A DNA stretch of 15,395 bases from UBA3537 sp038106885. Lineage in GTDB: Bacteria > Bacteroidota > Bacteroidia > Flavobacteriales > Flavobacteriaceae. The stretch lies in the NCBI GenBank assembly GCA_038106885.1, contig JAYNFX010000036.1, forward strand, positions 1 to 15,395. The letters are read 5' to 3'. Made by a program: the position numbers and the translations under genes. Numbering within the stretch: position 1 is the stretch's first letter; each line of letters begins with the position of its first letter. The notes under the pieces are model-generated. The model ran no database searches, had not been told where the DNA came from, and saw only the letters and a program-made list of their open reading frames with translations. This document shows, one piece after another, positions 7,663 to 15,395 of the stretch.

Positions 7663-9201
7663 TTAATTATTTAATTCTTTGTCAACTCCATTCATGAGTT
7701 TTTTGATCAGTGGTGAAAACGCAAGTAATATAACTCCAAATATTAGCCCAGTATAAAATAAATATTCAAATAGAACTAAATAAGACTCTTTCGCAATGTT
7801 TAAGTCAGGAGCAGTTCCATTAGAGGTGTTTATAGATGCTATGTTTGCTAAAACAGATGCTATAAACTCTGAACTGGCAGTTGCTAAAAACCAGACACCC
7901 ATCATAAATCCAACTATTTTTGGAGGAGACAGCTTAGTAACAGCTGAGAGTCCAACAGGTGAAAGACATAACTCGCCACAGGTATGAAGAAAATAGGTGA
8001 TAATTAACCAAATCATACCAACTTTGCCGAGATCAGATAAATTAATTCCTAACACAAGAGAACCGAATCCTAAACCAACTAACATTAACGCAAGAGAAAA
8101 CTTTACAGCAGTATTAGGATTATATTTACCGAGTTTTACCCATAACCACGCAAATATTGGAGCCAATAAAATAATAAATAATGCATTTAAACTCAAAAAG
8201 CTACCAGCTGGAATGTCACCTCGATCCAAAACTCTATCAGCAAATAGATTTAAAGATGTATAGGCCTGTTCAAATAAAGCCCAAAATATGATTGTAAATA
8301 CAATTAAGATTGTTAATGCAAATAATTGCTCCCTAGCTTTTTTATCAACTTGAGTTATAGAATAATATAATATATATATTACAGATAAACTCCCAGCTAA
8401 CATAAGTGAGGATGAAACAACTTTATGGCTTTGGACCATTTGCCAAAACACAAAAACAGATAACATACTAGCTATGTATATAATCCATTCAGTTTTTAAA
8501 CCAATGATTTTTTTATTAAGTAGTTCTGGATTTGTGGACTCTCCTTTACCATATAAATAATTTTTACCATAGACAAAAGTTACTAATCCTAATAACATCC
8601 CTAAACCTGCTGAACCAAATCCATAACTCCAACCATATTCTTCACCAAGCCAAACACATATTATAGTTGCCAAAAATGACCCTAAATTAATTCCCATATA
8701 AAAAATTGTAAAACCAGAATCCCTTCGTTTGTCTCCAAATTCGTATAATTCGCCAACAAGAGATGAAATATTTGCTTTAAGAAAACCTACACCCAGTATA
8801 ATTAATGCCAAAGAAAAATAGAAAAATTGCAACGCAACCTCATCTCGTATAATTTCACCTGTCATTGATTGTGTAGCAGCATTTCCTTCGTAAGCCATAC
8901 CTAAATGACCCAACACTAAAAGGACTCCACCAAATACTATAGCTTTACGAAACCCTAAATATCGATCTGCTATGAATCCTCCAATAACTGGTACAGCGTA
9001 GACTAATGCTGCATAACTTCCAATCAGTAAATTACCAGAGCCGTCAGAAAATAAATGATATTTAGTTAAATAAAAAATAAGTAGAGCTTTCATCCCATAA
9101 AACGAAAAACGTTCCCACATTTCCGTAAAAAATAGAATGTAAAGTCCTACAGGTTGCCCAAATATTTCTTTCTGATTTTCTAATGTTTTTGATGTTGCCA
9201 T
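7663..9201 (-). CDS. POT/PTR2 family proton-coupled peptide transporter A
   Basis: This 512-residue protein is the first of two tandem POT-family peptide carriers and is 70 residues shorter than its neighbour. It has ExxER at residues 27-31 (FFTEMWERFSFYGMKALL), the signature FTIFYMGINLGSFLA at about 164-178, FEQAYTSLNLF with Glu311, and GELCLSPVGLS beginning at 409. Much of the size difference lies in the middle of the protein and in the stretch between the FEQ helix and the GEL helix, where transporter B has additional hydrophobic sequence. A short Asn/Thr/Ser-rich loop (ASINTSNGTAPD) precedes the last helix. The start ATG lies 29 bases beyond the stop of dpp4, and its stop is 11 bases before the next ATG, so dpp4 and both carriers probably share one transcript. 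Function: proton-driven uptake of small peptides into the cytoplasm. Confidence 0.95.
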   Translation of the reverse strand: MATSKTLENQKEIFGQPVGLYILFFTEMWERFSFYGMKALLIFYLTKYHLFSDGSGNLLIGSYAALVYAVPVIGGFIADRYLGFRKAIVFGGVLLVLGHLGMAYEGNAATQSMTGEIIRDEVALQFFYFSLALIILGVGFLKANISSLVGELYEFGDKRRDSGFTIFYMGINLGSFLATIICVWLGEEYGWSYGFGSAGLGMLLGLVTFVYGKNYLYGKGESTNPELLNKKIIGLKTEWIIYIASMLSVFVFWQMVQSHKVVSSSLMLAGSLSVIYILYYSITQVDKKAREQLFALTILIVFTIIFWALFEQAYTSLNLFADRVLDRGDIPAGSFLSLNALFIILLAPIFAWLWVKLGKYNPNTAVKFSLALMLVGLGFGSLVLGINLSDLGKVGMIWLIITYFLHTCGELCLSPVGLSAVTKLSPPKIVGFMMGVWFLATASSEFIASVLANIASINTSNGTAPDLNIAKESYLVLFEYLFYTGLIFGVILLAFSPLIKKLMNGVDKELNN

Positions 9202-9230
9202 AATTTATTTTCAGATGGTTAATTTACGCT

Positions 9231-11447
9231 TTAATTTTGTTTACTTGAAATTTTATCGCCTAATGTTTTGGAAAGGAAATTGGTCATTTTCTTATACAGA
9301 TGTAAACGGGTGTTTCCACCATATATACCATGATCTTTATCTGGATAAATCGCCCACTCAAATTGTTTGTTGGCCTGCACAAGAGCCTCGACCATGCGCA
9401 TAGTATTTTGTAAATGAACATTGTCATCACTGGATCCATGTATCAATAAATAATCACCTTTTAATTTTTCAGGATAATTAAAGGGTGAATTATCGTCATA
9501 ACCAGCTGGGTTTTCTTGTGGAGTTCGCATGTATCGCTCAGTATAAATAGTATCATAAAAACGCCAATTAGTTACTGGGGCAACCGCAATAGCCATTTTA
9601 AAAATGGAACTGCCCTTTAATAAGCAATTAGTACTCATTTGACCACCAAAACTCCAACCCCAAATTCCAATACGACTTTTATCAATGTAGGGTAATTCTG
9701 ATAATTTCTCAGCGGCTGCAATTTGGTCCTCTGTTTCGTATTTAACCAAATTCATGTAGGTTATTTTTTTAAAATCAGATCCTTTAAATCCTGTACCTCG
9801 GCCATCAACGCAAACTACATAATAACCCTTTTGAGCTAGCATATTAAACCAATAGTCATTAGAATCATTCCATCGGTTAGCAACTTCTTGAGAGCCAGGA
9901 CCTGAATATTGATACATTAACATTGGATAGGATTTATTGGGATCAAAATTAAGGGGTTTGATTGTCCACATATTAAGATCATTTCCATTAACTGGGAGTG
10001 TACTAAAAACCTTTTTTGAAATAGGGTAATCTCGTAACTTTTCAACCAATGCATTATTGGTTTTAATAATTTTTATAACCTGACCATCCTTACTACTGTT
10101 TAGGGTGTAAATTGGAGGAGTGGAAGCACTTGAAAAAGTATTAATATAATAGGAAAAATCATAACTAAAGGCAGCATCGTTGGTTCCAATATTAGTTGAA
10201 AGACGTCGCTTTTTCTTTCCATCCAAGTCAATCGAATAAATATCTCTATTAATTGACCCATTTTCAACCGACTGGTAATAGATGCGTTTATTTTTTTCAT
10301 CACAACCGTAATAAGCAGTCACTTCCCAATTCCCCTTGGTCAATTGTTTAATTAGTTTGCCATTTTTATTGTAATGATAAAGATGATTATAACCATCACT
10401 TTCAGAAGTCCAAATAAAACTATTATCTTTTAAAAAAGTTAAATTATCAGTAACATCAACATAAGCAGCATCAGTTTCTGTAAGAAGAATTGAGCTGGCA
10501 TTTGAGGTTTCTGTAAGAAGAGAAGTATCAATGGCCCATAAATCTAATTCATTTTGATGACGATTAATATATTGTGCGCTTAATATGGAAGGTTCTGTTG
10601 TCCATTTGATTCGAGGAATATAATAATCATTATAAAATTGACCTAATTTGACTTCATTGATTAAATCCTTAACTATATCATAAATATGAAGCGATACAAT
10701 CGCATTTTGTTCACCTGCTTTGGGATATTTAAAAACCTCTTGTGTTTGGTAAAGAGCTTGCCCATAAACATCCATTGAAAATTCAGGAACTAAAGTTTCA
10801 TCAAAGCGTAAAAAAGCGATTTTTTTACTATCAGCGTTCCACTCAAAAGCGCGTACAAATGCAAACTCTTCTTCGTAAACCCAATCGGTAATACCATTTA
10901 TAATTTTATTTTTTTCACCATTAAAAGTAATTTGTTTAGTTCTATCGCTCAATAAGTCTTTAAAGAAAAGATTATTATTAAATCCGAAGGCAACTTTTGT
11001 GCCATCTGGAGAAAAAGTAGGTTCTTGGATCTTAGAATTTGAAATTTTTTGAAGTTTTTTTGATGCAATATCATATACAAAAAATATCCCCAATGTAGAT
11101 CGCCTATAAATGGATTCAACTTCAGTTGCCAGAATAATTTTTGATTCGTCAGCATTAAATGTATAGTTTGTAAAATAAGGAATGGCTTCTAAATCTTTGG
11201 AATCAACCAAAGCCGCAACTTTTGACTGAGTTTTGTAGTCATAAAGATCAATTGATGTAGAGCGGGTTGAGCGGTTAAAGTTTAAAACGGAATATTGTTG
11301 CCCATTTTTCATGGAATGCAATACTTCCATACGCTCGGTTCTGAAAGATCCATTCCAGATATCCTCAAGGGTGATTTCTTTGACCTGAGCAAAAGAAATG
11401 AGTGAAAACAACACAAAAAGGATTGAAAGTAGGGGTTTTTGTAGCAT
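9231..11447 (-). CDS. dpp4: Dipeptidyl peptidase 4 (family S9B prolyl dipeptidase)
   Basis: DPP4 removes X-Pro or X-Ala dipeptides from the N-terminus of peptides. The 738 residues start with a signal peptide (hydrophobic LLSILFVLFSLISFA, cleavage predicted before Gln21), so it acts in the periplasm or at the envelope. An eight-bladed beta-propeller fills about residues 40-480 and includes DWVYEEEF at 188-195, whose Glu193-Glu194 pair binds the substrate's free amino group. The alpha/beta-hydrolase domain has YSGPGSQ with Tyr514 for the oxyanion hole, the nucleophile Ser599 in GWSFGG, Asp674 in SSDDNVHLQ and His706 in YPDKDHGI. Both the catalytic triad and the double-Glu motif are complete, so it should be a true DPP4 rather than a related acylaminoacyl peptidase. 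It leads a minus-strand unit with two peptide carriers, which would take up the released dipeptides. Confidence 0.95.
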   Translation of the reverse strand: MLQKPLLSILFVLFSLISFAQVKEITLEDIWNGSFRTERMEVLHSMKNGQQYSVLNFNRSTRSTSIDLYDYKTQSKVAALVDSKDLEAIPYFTNYTFNADESKIILATEVESIYRRSTLGIFFVYDIASKKLQKISNSKIQEPTFSPDGTKVAFGFNNNLFFKDLLSDRTKQITFNGEKNKIINGITDWVYEEEFAFVRAFEWNADSKKIAFLRFDETLVPEFSMDVYGQALYQTQEVFKYPKAGEQNAIVSLHIYDIVKDLINEVKLGQFYNDYYIPRIKWTTEPSILSAQYINRHQNELDLWAIDTSLLTETSNASSILLTETDAAYVDVTDNLTFLKDNSFIWTSESDGYNHLYHYNKNGKLIKQLTKGNWEVTAYYGCDEKNKRIYYQSVENGSINRDIYSIDLDGKKKRRLSTNIGTNDAAFSYDFSYYINTFSSASTPPIYTLNSSKDGQVIKIIKTNNALVEKLRDYPISKKVFSTLPVNGNDLNMWTIKPLNFDPNKSYPMLMYQYSGPGSQEVANRWNDSNDYWFNMLAQKGYYVVCVDGRGTGFKGSDFKKITYMNLVKYETEDQIAAAEKLSELPYIDKSRIGIWGWSFGGQMSTNCLLKGSSIFKMAIAVAPVTNWRFYDTIYTERYMRTPQENPAGYDDNSPFNYPEKLKGDYLLIHGSSDDNVHLQNTMRMVEALVQANKQFEWAIYPDKDHGIYGGNTRLHLYKKMTNFLSKTLGDKISSKQN

Positions 11448-11561
11448 AGAATTGAATGTGAAAATCTCATCAATTTTACTAAAAAAAAATCAAAAATCCA
11501 CTTTTAACAAATGATTAATCCTCAATTTAACAATTGTCTTTTCATATAATAGATAGAATAG

Positions 11562-11569
11562 TATCTTTG
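11562..11569 (+). promoter_or_regulatory. Candidate -7 promoter element of the HMG-CoA reductase unit
   Basis: TATCTTTG matches the Bacteroidota -7 consensus TAnnTTTG exactly and ends 17 bases ahead of the HMG-CoA reductase ATG. A TTG at 11534-11536 could serve as the -33 element, but its 25-base spacing is a little longer than usual. The 139-base gap 11448-11586 also has to hold the divergent dpp4 promoter. On that strand only imperfect matches are seen, for example the one-mismatch TAAAATTG whose complement is at 11471-11478. No hairpin or operator-like palindrome stood out in the gap. Confidence 0.55.
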
Positions 11570-11586
11570 TAAATCAATACACAAGT

Positions 11587-12897
11587 ATGCAAAAATCAAT
11601 CTCGGGGTTTTCTAAATTGTCAAAAGTTGAAAAAATTAATTGGCTAATTGCTAATCACTTTGGGAACAACAAAAAGGCGAGAACTGTTTTAGAATCCTAT
11701 TGGAATGAAGACAAAAAACTTCAAAAATTGCATGACGAATTTATTGAAAATACTATCTCAAACTTCTATATGCCTTTTGGAGTTGCACCAAATTTTTTAA
11801 TAAATGAAAAGCTTTACTCCTTGCCAATGGCCATTGAAGAAAGTTCCGTAGTGGCTGCAGCTAGTAATGCCGCTAAGTTTTGGCTAACACGCGGTGGTTT
11901 TAAAACAACAGTATTATCCACTGAAAAAATTGGACATATTCACTTTACATTTAAGGGAGAAAAAAATGCTTTAAGAAAGTGTTTTGAAGATTTAAAGCCT
12001 CAACTTTTAAAGGCTACTGCATCATTAACAAAAAATATGGAAAAACGCGGTGGTGGTATTCAAAATTTACAGCTTATAGATTGTACATTAAAAATGCCTC
12101 ATTATTACCAGCTTGAAGTAACTTTCAAAACAGCTGATGCCATGGGTGCTAATTTCATAAATTCATGTTTAGAACGAATCGCTATAAATTTTGAAGTTTT
12201 ATGTAAAGAAGCTTCCAATTTAAATGGTATTTTACCTGAAATTGTTATGAGCATATTATCTAATTATGTCCCCAATTGTATTGTCCGCGCAGAAGTTAGT
12301 TGTACAGTAGATAATTTAACACTAGAAGGGCATTTTAATGGAATTGAATTTGCTAAAAAATTCATACAAGCAGTACGTATTGCAGAAGTTGAACCTTTTC
12401 GCGCAGTAACCCATAATAAAGGGATAATGAACGGGGTTGATGCACTTGTTATCGCAACTGGAAATGATTTTAGAGCAATAGAAGCCGGTGTTCATGCATA
12501 TGCTGCAAAATCAGGACAATATACTAGCTTATCTCATGCCACTGTCGAAAATAATATTTTTAGATTTTGGATAGATTTACCACTTGCCCTGGGAACTGTT
12601 GGAGGACTAACAGCCTTACACCCCATGGTTAAATTTGCTCTTGAATTATTAGAAAAACCTTCTTCTGAAGACTTAATGCAAATTGTTGCTGTTGCAGGAC
12701 TAGCTCAAAATTTTGCTGCCCTTCGATCACTAACAACAACAGGAATTCAAAAAGGTCATATGAAAATGCACTTACTTAATATCTTAAATCAATTGCAAGC
12801 TAATCCAGCTGAAAAAGAGCAATTAATAACATATTTTAAAACCAAAAGTGTTTCACAAAGTGCAGTAGCAGAAGCTTTAAAAAATCTACGCAACTAA
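11587..12897 (+). CDS. mvaA: Hydroxymethylglutaryl-CoA reductase, class II
   Basis: This enzyme reduces HMG-CoA to mevalonate with two NAD(P)H (or the reverse in degradative relatives). The 436 residues and motif spacing fit class II bacterial enzymes, not the membrane-anchored class I. Catalytic residues can be placed: Glu85 in AIEESSVVAAAS, Lys278 in THNKGIMNG, Asp294 in ATGNDFRAIEAG and His391 in QKGHMKMH. DAMGANFINSCLE (184-196) is the conserved segment of the nucleotide/substrate region, and LGTVGGLTALHP spans 335-346. No signal or membrane helix is present, so it is cytoplasmic. The family name often carries 'degradative', but in flavobacteria the mevalonate pathway is biosynthetic for isoprenoids, and pairing with a GHMP kinase supports synthesis here. 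The stop overlaps the kinase start by one base (TAATG), so the two are translationally coupled. A consensus -7 element lies just upstream. Confidence 0.95.
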   Translation: MQKSISGFSKLSKVEKINWLIANHFGNNKKARTVLESYWNEDKKLQKLHDEFIENTISNFYMPFGVAPNFLINEKLYSLPMAIEESSVVAAASNAAKFWLTRGGFKTTVLSTEKIGHIHFTFKGEKNALRKCFEDLKPQLLKATASLTKNMEKRGGGIQNLQLIDCTLKMPHYYQLEVTFKTADAMGANFINSCLERIAINFEVLCKEASNLNGILPEIVMSILSNYVPNCIVRAEVSCTVDNLTLEGHFNGIEFAKKFIQAVRIAEVEPFRAVTHNKGIMNGVDALVIATGNDFRAIEAGVHAYAAKSGQYTSLSHATVENNIFRFWIDLPLALGTVGGLTALHPMVKFALELLEKPSSEDLMQIVAVAGLAQNFAALRSLTTTGIQKGHMKMHLLNILNQLQANPAEKEQLITYFKTKSVSQSAVAEALKNLRN

Positions 12898-13790
12898 TGC
12901 CAAGTTATTACAGCCACGGAAAACTATTAATATCTTGTGAATATGCTGTCTTGGATGGTGCTAAAGCTTTGGCACTACCAACTAAATTAGGACAGCGATT
13001 AGATGTTTCAAAAAAATATACAAAGAATATTCATTGGAAAAGTTTAGATTATCAAAATAAACTATGGTTTGAAACAACACTATCAATCCCCAACTTTGAA
13101 CCATCTTTGGTAAATCCAATTACAAGGCGACTATCTCAATGTTTTGCAGCTATTCAAAAACTTCAACCAAAGTTATTTGAAAACCAAGAAGGAATTGAAT
13201 TTATAAGCTATTTGGAATTCCCTCAAAATTGGGGTTTAGGATCTTCGTCCACACTAATTAATAATTTAGCGAAATGGGCCAAAGTAGATGCATACAAACT
13301 GCTAGAAGCGACCTTTGGAGGTAGTGGATATGATATTGCGTGTGCACAACATTCTAGCCCGATTACTTTCCAAAAAAAATTAAAATCCCTTAAGATTGAA
13401 AAGGTAGTATTTAACCCACCTTTTAAAGAACAGCTGTTTTTTGTACACCTTAATCAAAAACAAGACAGTCGTAAAGCCATTGCTAATTATAAAGCAATTA
13501 AAAACTTCCAAAAGTTAAATTTCAATTTATTAAACACACTGACAGAAGATATTTTAAAGAGCTGTAGGTTAGAAGATTTTGAAAATCTTATTACTAAACA
13601 TGAACTTCTAATTGCCAAACTTACACAACAAACTCCTTTGAAAATAAGTCACTTCCCAGACTATAAGGGCGCTATCAAAAGTTTAGGAGCTTGGGGTGGA
13701 GATTTTTTCTTAGCAACTGGCTCAGATCATCTATATTTTAAAAATAAAGGGTACCACACAATCATTCCTTATAATGAAATGGTTCTGTAA
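12897..13790 (+). CDS. GYDIA-family GHMP kinase, likely mevalonate-pathway kinase
   Basis: This is a 297-residue small-molecule kinase of the GHMP superfamily. Motif 1 is SHGKLLISCEYAVLDGAKAL (residues 6-25), motif 2 is the ATP-binding loop WGLGSSSTL (112-120), GGSGYDIACA (141-150) is the segment that gives the GYDIA family its name and contains the conserved Asp146, and motif 3 is GAWGGDFFLATG (264-275). The enzyme is soluble and cytoplasmic. Its gene starts on the last base of the HMG-CoA reductase stop codon, which points to the next steps of the mevalonate route. From memory, GKLLISCEYAVLD and GSGYDIA resemble the matching stretches of ERG8-type phosphomevalonate kinases (GKALLAGGYLVLD and GSGFDVA) more than those of mevalonate kinases. 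I therefore favour phosphomevalonate kinase, but mevalonate kinase cannot be excluded and the exact substrate is inference. Confidence 0.9.
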   Translation: MPSYYSHGKLLISCEYAVLDGAKALALPTKLGQRLDVSKKYTKNIHWKSLDYQNKLWFETTLSIPNFEPSLVNPITRRLSQCFAAIQKLQPKLFENQEGIEFISYLEFPQNWGLGSSSTLINNLAKWAKVDAYKLLEATFGGSGYDIACAQHSSPITFQKKLKSLKIEKVVFNPPFKEQLFFVHLNQKQDSRKAIANYKAIKNFQKLNFNLLNTLTEDILKSCRLEDFENLITKHELLIAKLTQQTPLKISHFPDYKGAIKSLGAWGGDFFLATGSDHLYFKNKGYHTIIPYNEMVL

Positions 13791-13827
13791 AGAAGATTTA
13801 GAAATTCAGCCTCTTTAAACAAAGTTT

Positions 13828-15395
13828 TTAGTAAAATACAGCCCTATTGTCTTCGATTTCAGCAGCCTCCTTTAAGGCATTATACAGCTGAGTGTTTACC
13901 GCATTTTCTTTAGATTTACCAACTCTATTTGCTACAGCTTGATAACTGTTTAGTTCAGTTGCTGGTGTGATCTTAGTTACTTTTACTATGTAGACGCCTG
14001 TATTTCCTGAAATTGGTTCAGACATTTCACCTACATTCAATCCAAAAGCTGTTCCGATTACTAAAGGCTCTCTACCAGCTCCAGCAAGTGTAGGGTTTTT
14101 CATATTTAAAGCAACAGCAGATTTGACAGTTTGCTTTTGATTATCTGCTATAGTATTTATATCTTTTCCTATAATACGACTTTTAATAATTTCAGACTTC
14201 TTTTCTTTCCGAATTTCTGGCAAAGCAGTGACAGAACCACTCTCAACAGACATAATTCCTGATTCGTTAATATTAACTAATTTTACAATTACAAAACCAT
14301 TTGGGGTTGTAAAACTCTTAAAATCACCTTCACTAGTTTGGTTTTCAAATGCCCATCGAACTATAGAACGTTGTGATCCTAAACCAGGTATACTTTCATC
14401 TAATTCTTTTACACTGTTTACATTTCTAACATTGTATTTACTCTCATCAGCAAGTTCTTGAAAATCTCCACTAGCAATGGCAATCTCAAAATTTGATTTG
14501 TTTTTAAAAACTTCATCTCTGGTCTCATCCGAGGGCTCAATAAGTCTAGTAATTGTAGCTACTTTGAATGCTTTTTGCATTTTTCCTTGACTTAAAATCT
14601 CTATTACATGATATCCAAAATCTGTATTAACAACTCCAATACTACCAGTTGGATTCTCAAATGAGTATGATTTAAACTCAGTTGCAAAACCATCAGTGAA
14701 TGAAAATTCAATTACGCCATCTTTTTCATTACTAACTTTATCTGACGAAAAAGACAAAAGAGATTTAAATTTAGAAGGGTTCCTTTTAATAACATTGTAG
14801 ATACTGTCGGCTCTAAGTTTTGCTTGCTCTTTAGTCATGAAAACTGTCTCATCGGCTCTTAAAGCCCCGATGTGTGGAATTAATATATGACGAACTTTTG
14901 CAGAATCAGGAATATTTTTAATAGATAACATTTTTGTTAACTTATAAGACAAATCGTCTTTGTATGGCCCATAAATTTCATTTTCTGTTAAGCTAGTAAT
15001 TTCATCAGCATTTTTAGACGAAAAAGAGGATTTGAATAAATAATTATCGTCAAATTCGTAATCAGGATCAGAATATGTGTTAACAAACGATTCATTGTCT
15101 TGAGTGTTTTTGAATCCAACTACTGTCTCAGAGATTTGAGCTGCTTCGTTAAATTCCTCCTTGTCCTCAATTAGTGATATCAAAGATTCTTTAATTAATT
15201 CCTCATCGTCTGGTGTAGCTTCTTCTTTAAATTCAACAAAAACAAGATCACGCGAAGCTTCTACTTCATATTTGGAAGGAAAACGCTTCATATAAGAATT
15301 AATTTCAGATGACTTAATGTTAATTGTACTATCAGCAATTGAAGAATATGGAATTTGTACATATTTTATGTCGACTTTATCATTTTCTAATTGAT
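13828..15395 (-). CDS. ppiD: PpiD/SurA-like peptidylprolyl isomerase, partial (N-terminus beyond window)
   Basis: This is the C-terminal part, about 521 residues, of a periplasmic foldase. The reading frame stays open to the right edge, so the ATG at 15291 is internal. The 34 residues before it (including KVDIKYVQIPYSSIADSTI) are typical of this family. A parvulin-type rotamase domain spans about residues 132-233 counted from the Met at 15291. It starts KVRHILIPH, ends FGYHVIEIL, and keeps both conserved histidines. The usual GGDLGWF-like segment is replaced by EKDGVIEFSF. A second region with weaker PPIase likeness follows at about 320-440 (NGFVIVKL, GTAFGLNVGEMSEPISG, GVYIVKV), as in two-domain PpiD and SurA proteins. 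The N-terminal membrane anchor expected of PpiD is outside the window. These proteins help exported and outer-membrane proteins fold. The gene converges on the kinase gene with only 37 bases between stops. Confidence 0.88.
   Translation of the reverse strand, partial: QLENDKVDIKYVQIPYSSIADSTINIKSSEINSYMKRFPSKYEVEASRDLVFVEFKEEATPDDEELIKESLISLIEDKEEFNEAAQISETVVGFKNTQDNESFVNTYSDPDYEFDDNYLFKSSFSSKNADEITSLTENEIYGPYKDDLSYKLTKMLSIKNIPDSAKVRHILIPHIGALRADETVFMTKEQAKLRADSIYNVIKRNPSKFKSLLSFSSDKVSNEKDGVIEFSFTDGFATEFKSYSFENPTGSIGVVNTDFGYHVIEILSQGKMQKAFKVATITRLIEPSDETRDEVFKNKSNFEIAIASGDFQELADESKYNVRNVNSVKELDESIPGLGSQRSIVRWAFENQTSEGDFKSFTTPNGFVIVKLVNINESGIMSVESGSVTALPEIRKEKKSEIIKSRIIGKDINTIADNQKQTVKSAVALNMKNPTLAGAGREPLVIGTAFGLNVGEMSEPISGNTGVYIVKVTKITPATELNSYQAVANRVGKSKENAVNTQLYNALKEAAEIEDNRAVFY

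Noticed and set aside
7796..8263. Two plus-strand open frames (7796-7987 and 7997-8263) inside POT transporter A
   Set aside because: They are shadows on the opposite strand of a conserved transporter; their composition follows the transporter's codons.
9215..9403. Plus-strand open frame antisense to the 3' end of dpp4
   Set aside because: It lies wholly or mostly opposite a well-supported protease gene, shows no recognisable domain and has no spacing that would suggest a real gene.
11471..11478. One-mismatch -7 element (TAAAATTG on the minus strand) for dpp4
   Set aside because: No TTG at suitable spacing is present and such matches are expected by chance in this AT-rich gap.
13813..13829. 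Possible terminator between the convergent kinase and PpiD genes (CTTT-AAAC-AAAG followed by five T)
   Set aside because: The stem is only four A/T-rich pairs, too weak to call, though the position would be sensible.
14228..14461. Plus-strand open frame opposite the PpiD-like gene
   Set aside because: It is antisense to a conserved coding region and shows no family features.
15289..15291. ATG at 15291 as the start of the PpiD-like gene
   Set aside because: The frame is open upstream to the window edge and the upstream residues look like conserved PpiD sequence, so this Met is internal.
1..15395. Search for an undescribed defence, mobile or secondary-metabolite system
   Set aside because: All large genes are recognisable housekeeping or nutrient-uptake families, composition looks even, and no transposase, integrase, toxin-antitoxin pair, direct repeats or CRISPR-like array was seen.

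Overview
The window is an ordinary, gene-dense stretch of a Bacteroidota chromosome, most likely from the class Flavobacteriia. Several things point that way: a strongly AT-rich composition; start codons without clear Shine-Dalgarno sequences; TAnnTTTG-type -7 promoter elements in front of two transcription units; a class II HMG-CoA reductase directly followed by a GYDIA-type GHMP kinase; a lipoprotein-type Prc/Tsp protease next to a peptide ABC permease; and a secreted dipeptidyl peptidase 4 followed by two POT peptide transporters. No rRNA, tRNA, CRISPR array, insertion sequence, phage gene or attachment site was seen. Two genes run off the ends: an ABC permease at the left and a PpiD-like foldase at the right.

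The layout is five blocks of alternating strand. Block 1 (minus, 1-2405) holds a Prc/Tsp-family C-terminal processing protease followed 10 bases later by the N-terminus of an oligopeptide ABC transporter permease. Block 2 (plus, 2555-4730) is surE, a small three-helix membrane protein and lpxB, packed with an 8-base overlap and then a zero-base gap. Block 3 (minus, 4727-11447) reads dpp4, POT transporter A, POT transporter B, yjbQ, a 64-residue unknown protein and a secreted thioredoxin-fold protein, with gaps of 29, 11, 17 and 12 bases and then an overlap. Block 4 (plus, 11587-13790) is HMG-CoA reductase plus the GYDIA kinase with a TAATG stop/start junction. Block 5 (minus, 13828-15395) is the C-terminal part of a PpiD/SurA-like peptidylprolyl isomerase.

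Functionally, three themes stand out. Dpp4 is predicted to release X-Pro dipeptides outside the cytoplasm and the adjacent proton-coupled POT carriers to import them; the partial ABC permease at the left edge is a second possible peptide uptake route. Prc, LpxB, the thioredoxin-fold protein and PpiD all concern the cell envelope: proteolysis, lipid A synthesis, thiol chemistry and folding of secreted proteins. HMG-CoA reductase and the GYDIA kinase belong to isoprenoid precursor synthesis by the mevalonate route.

Nothing in the window looks like an undescribed defence or mobile system. The most worthwhile open question is the exact reaction of the GYDIA kinase, whose motifs and context fit a phosphomevalonate kinase. 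Smaller unknowns are the 97-residue membrane protein between surE and lpxB, and the 64-residue protein whose gene overlaps the thioredoxin signal-peptide codons.
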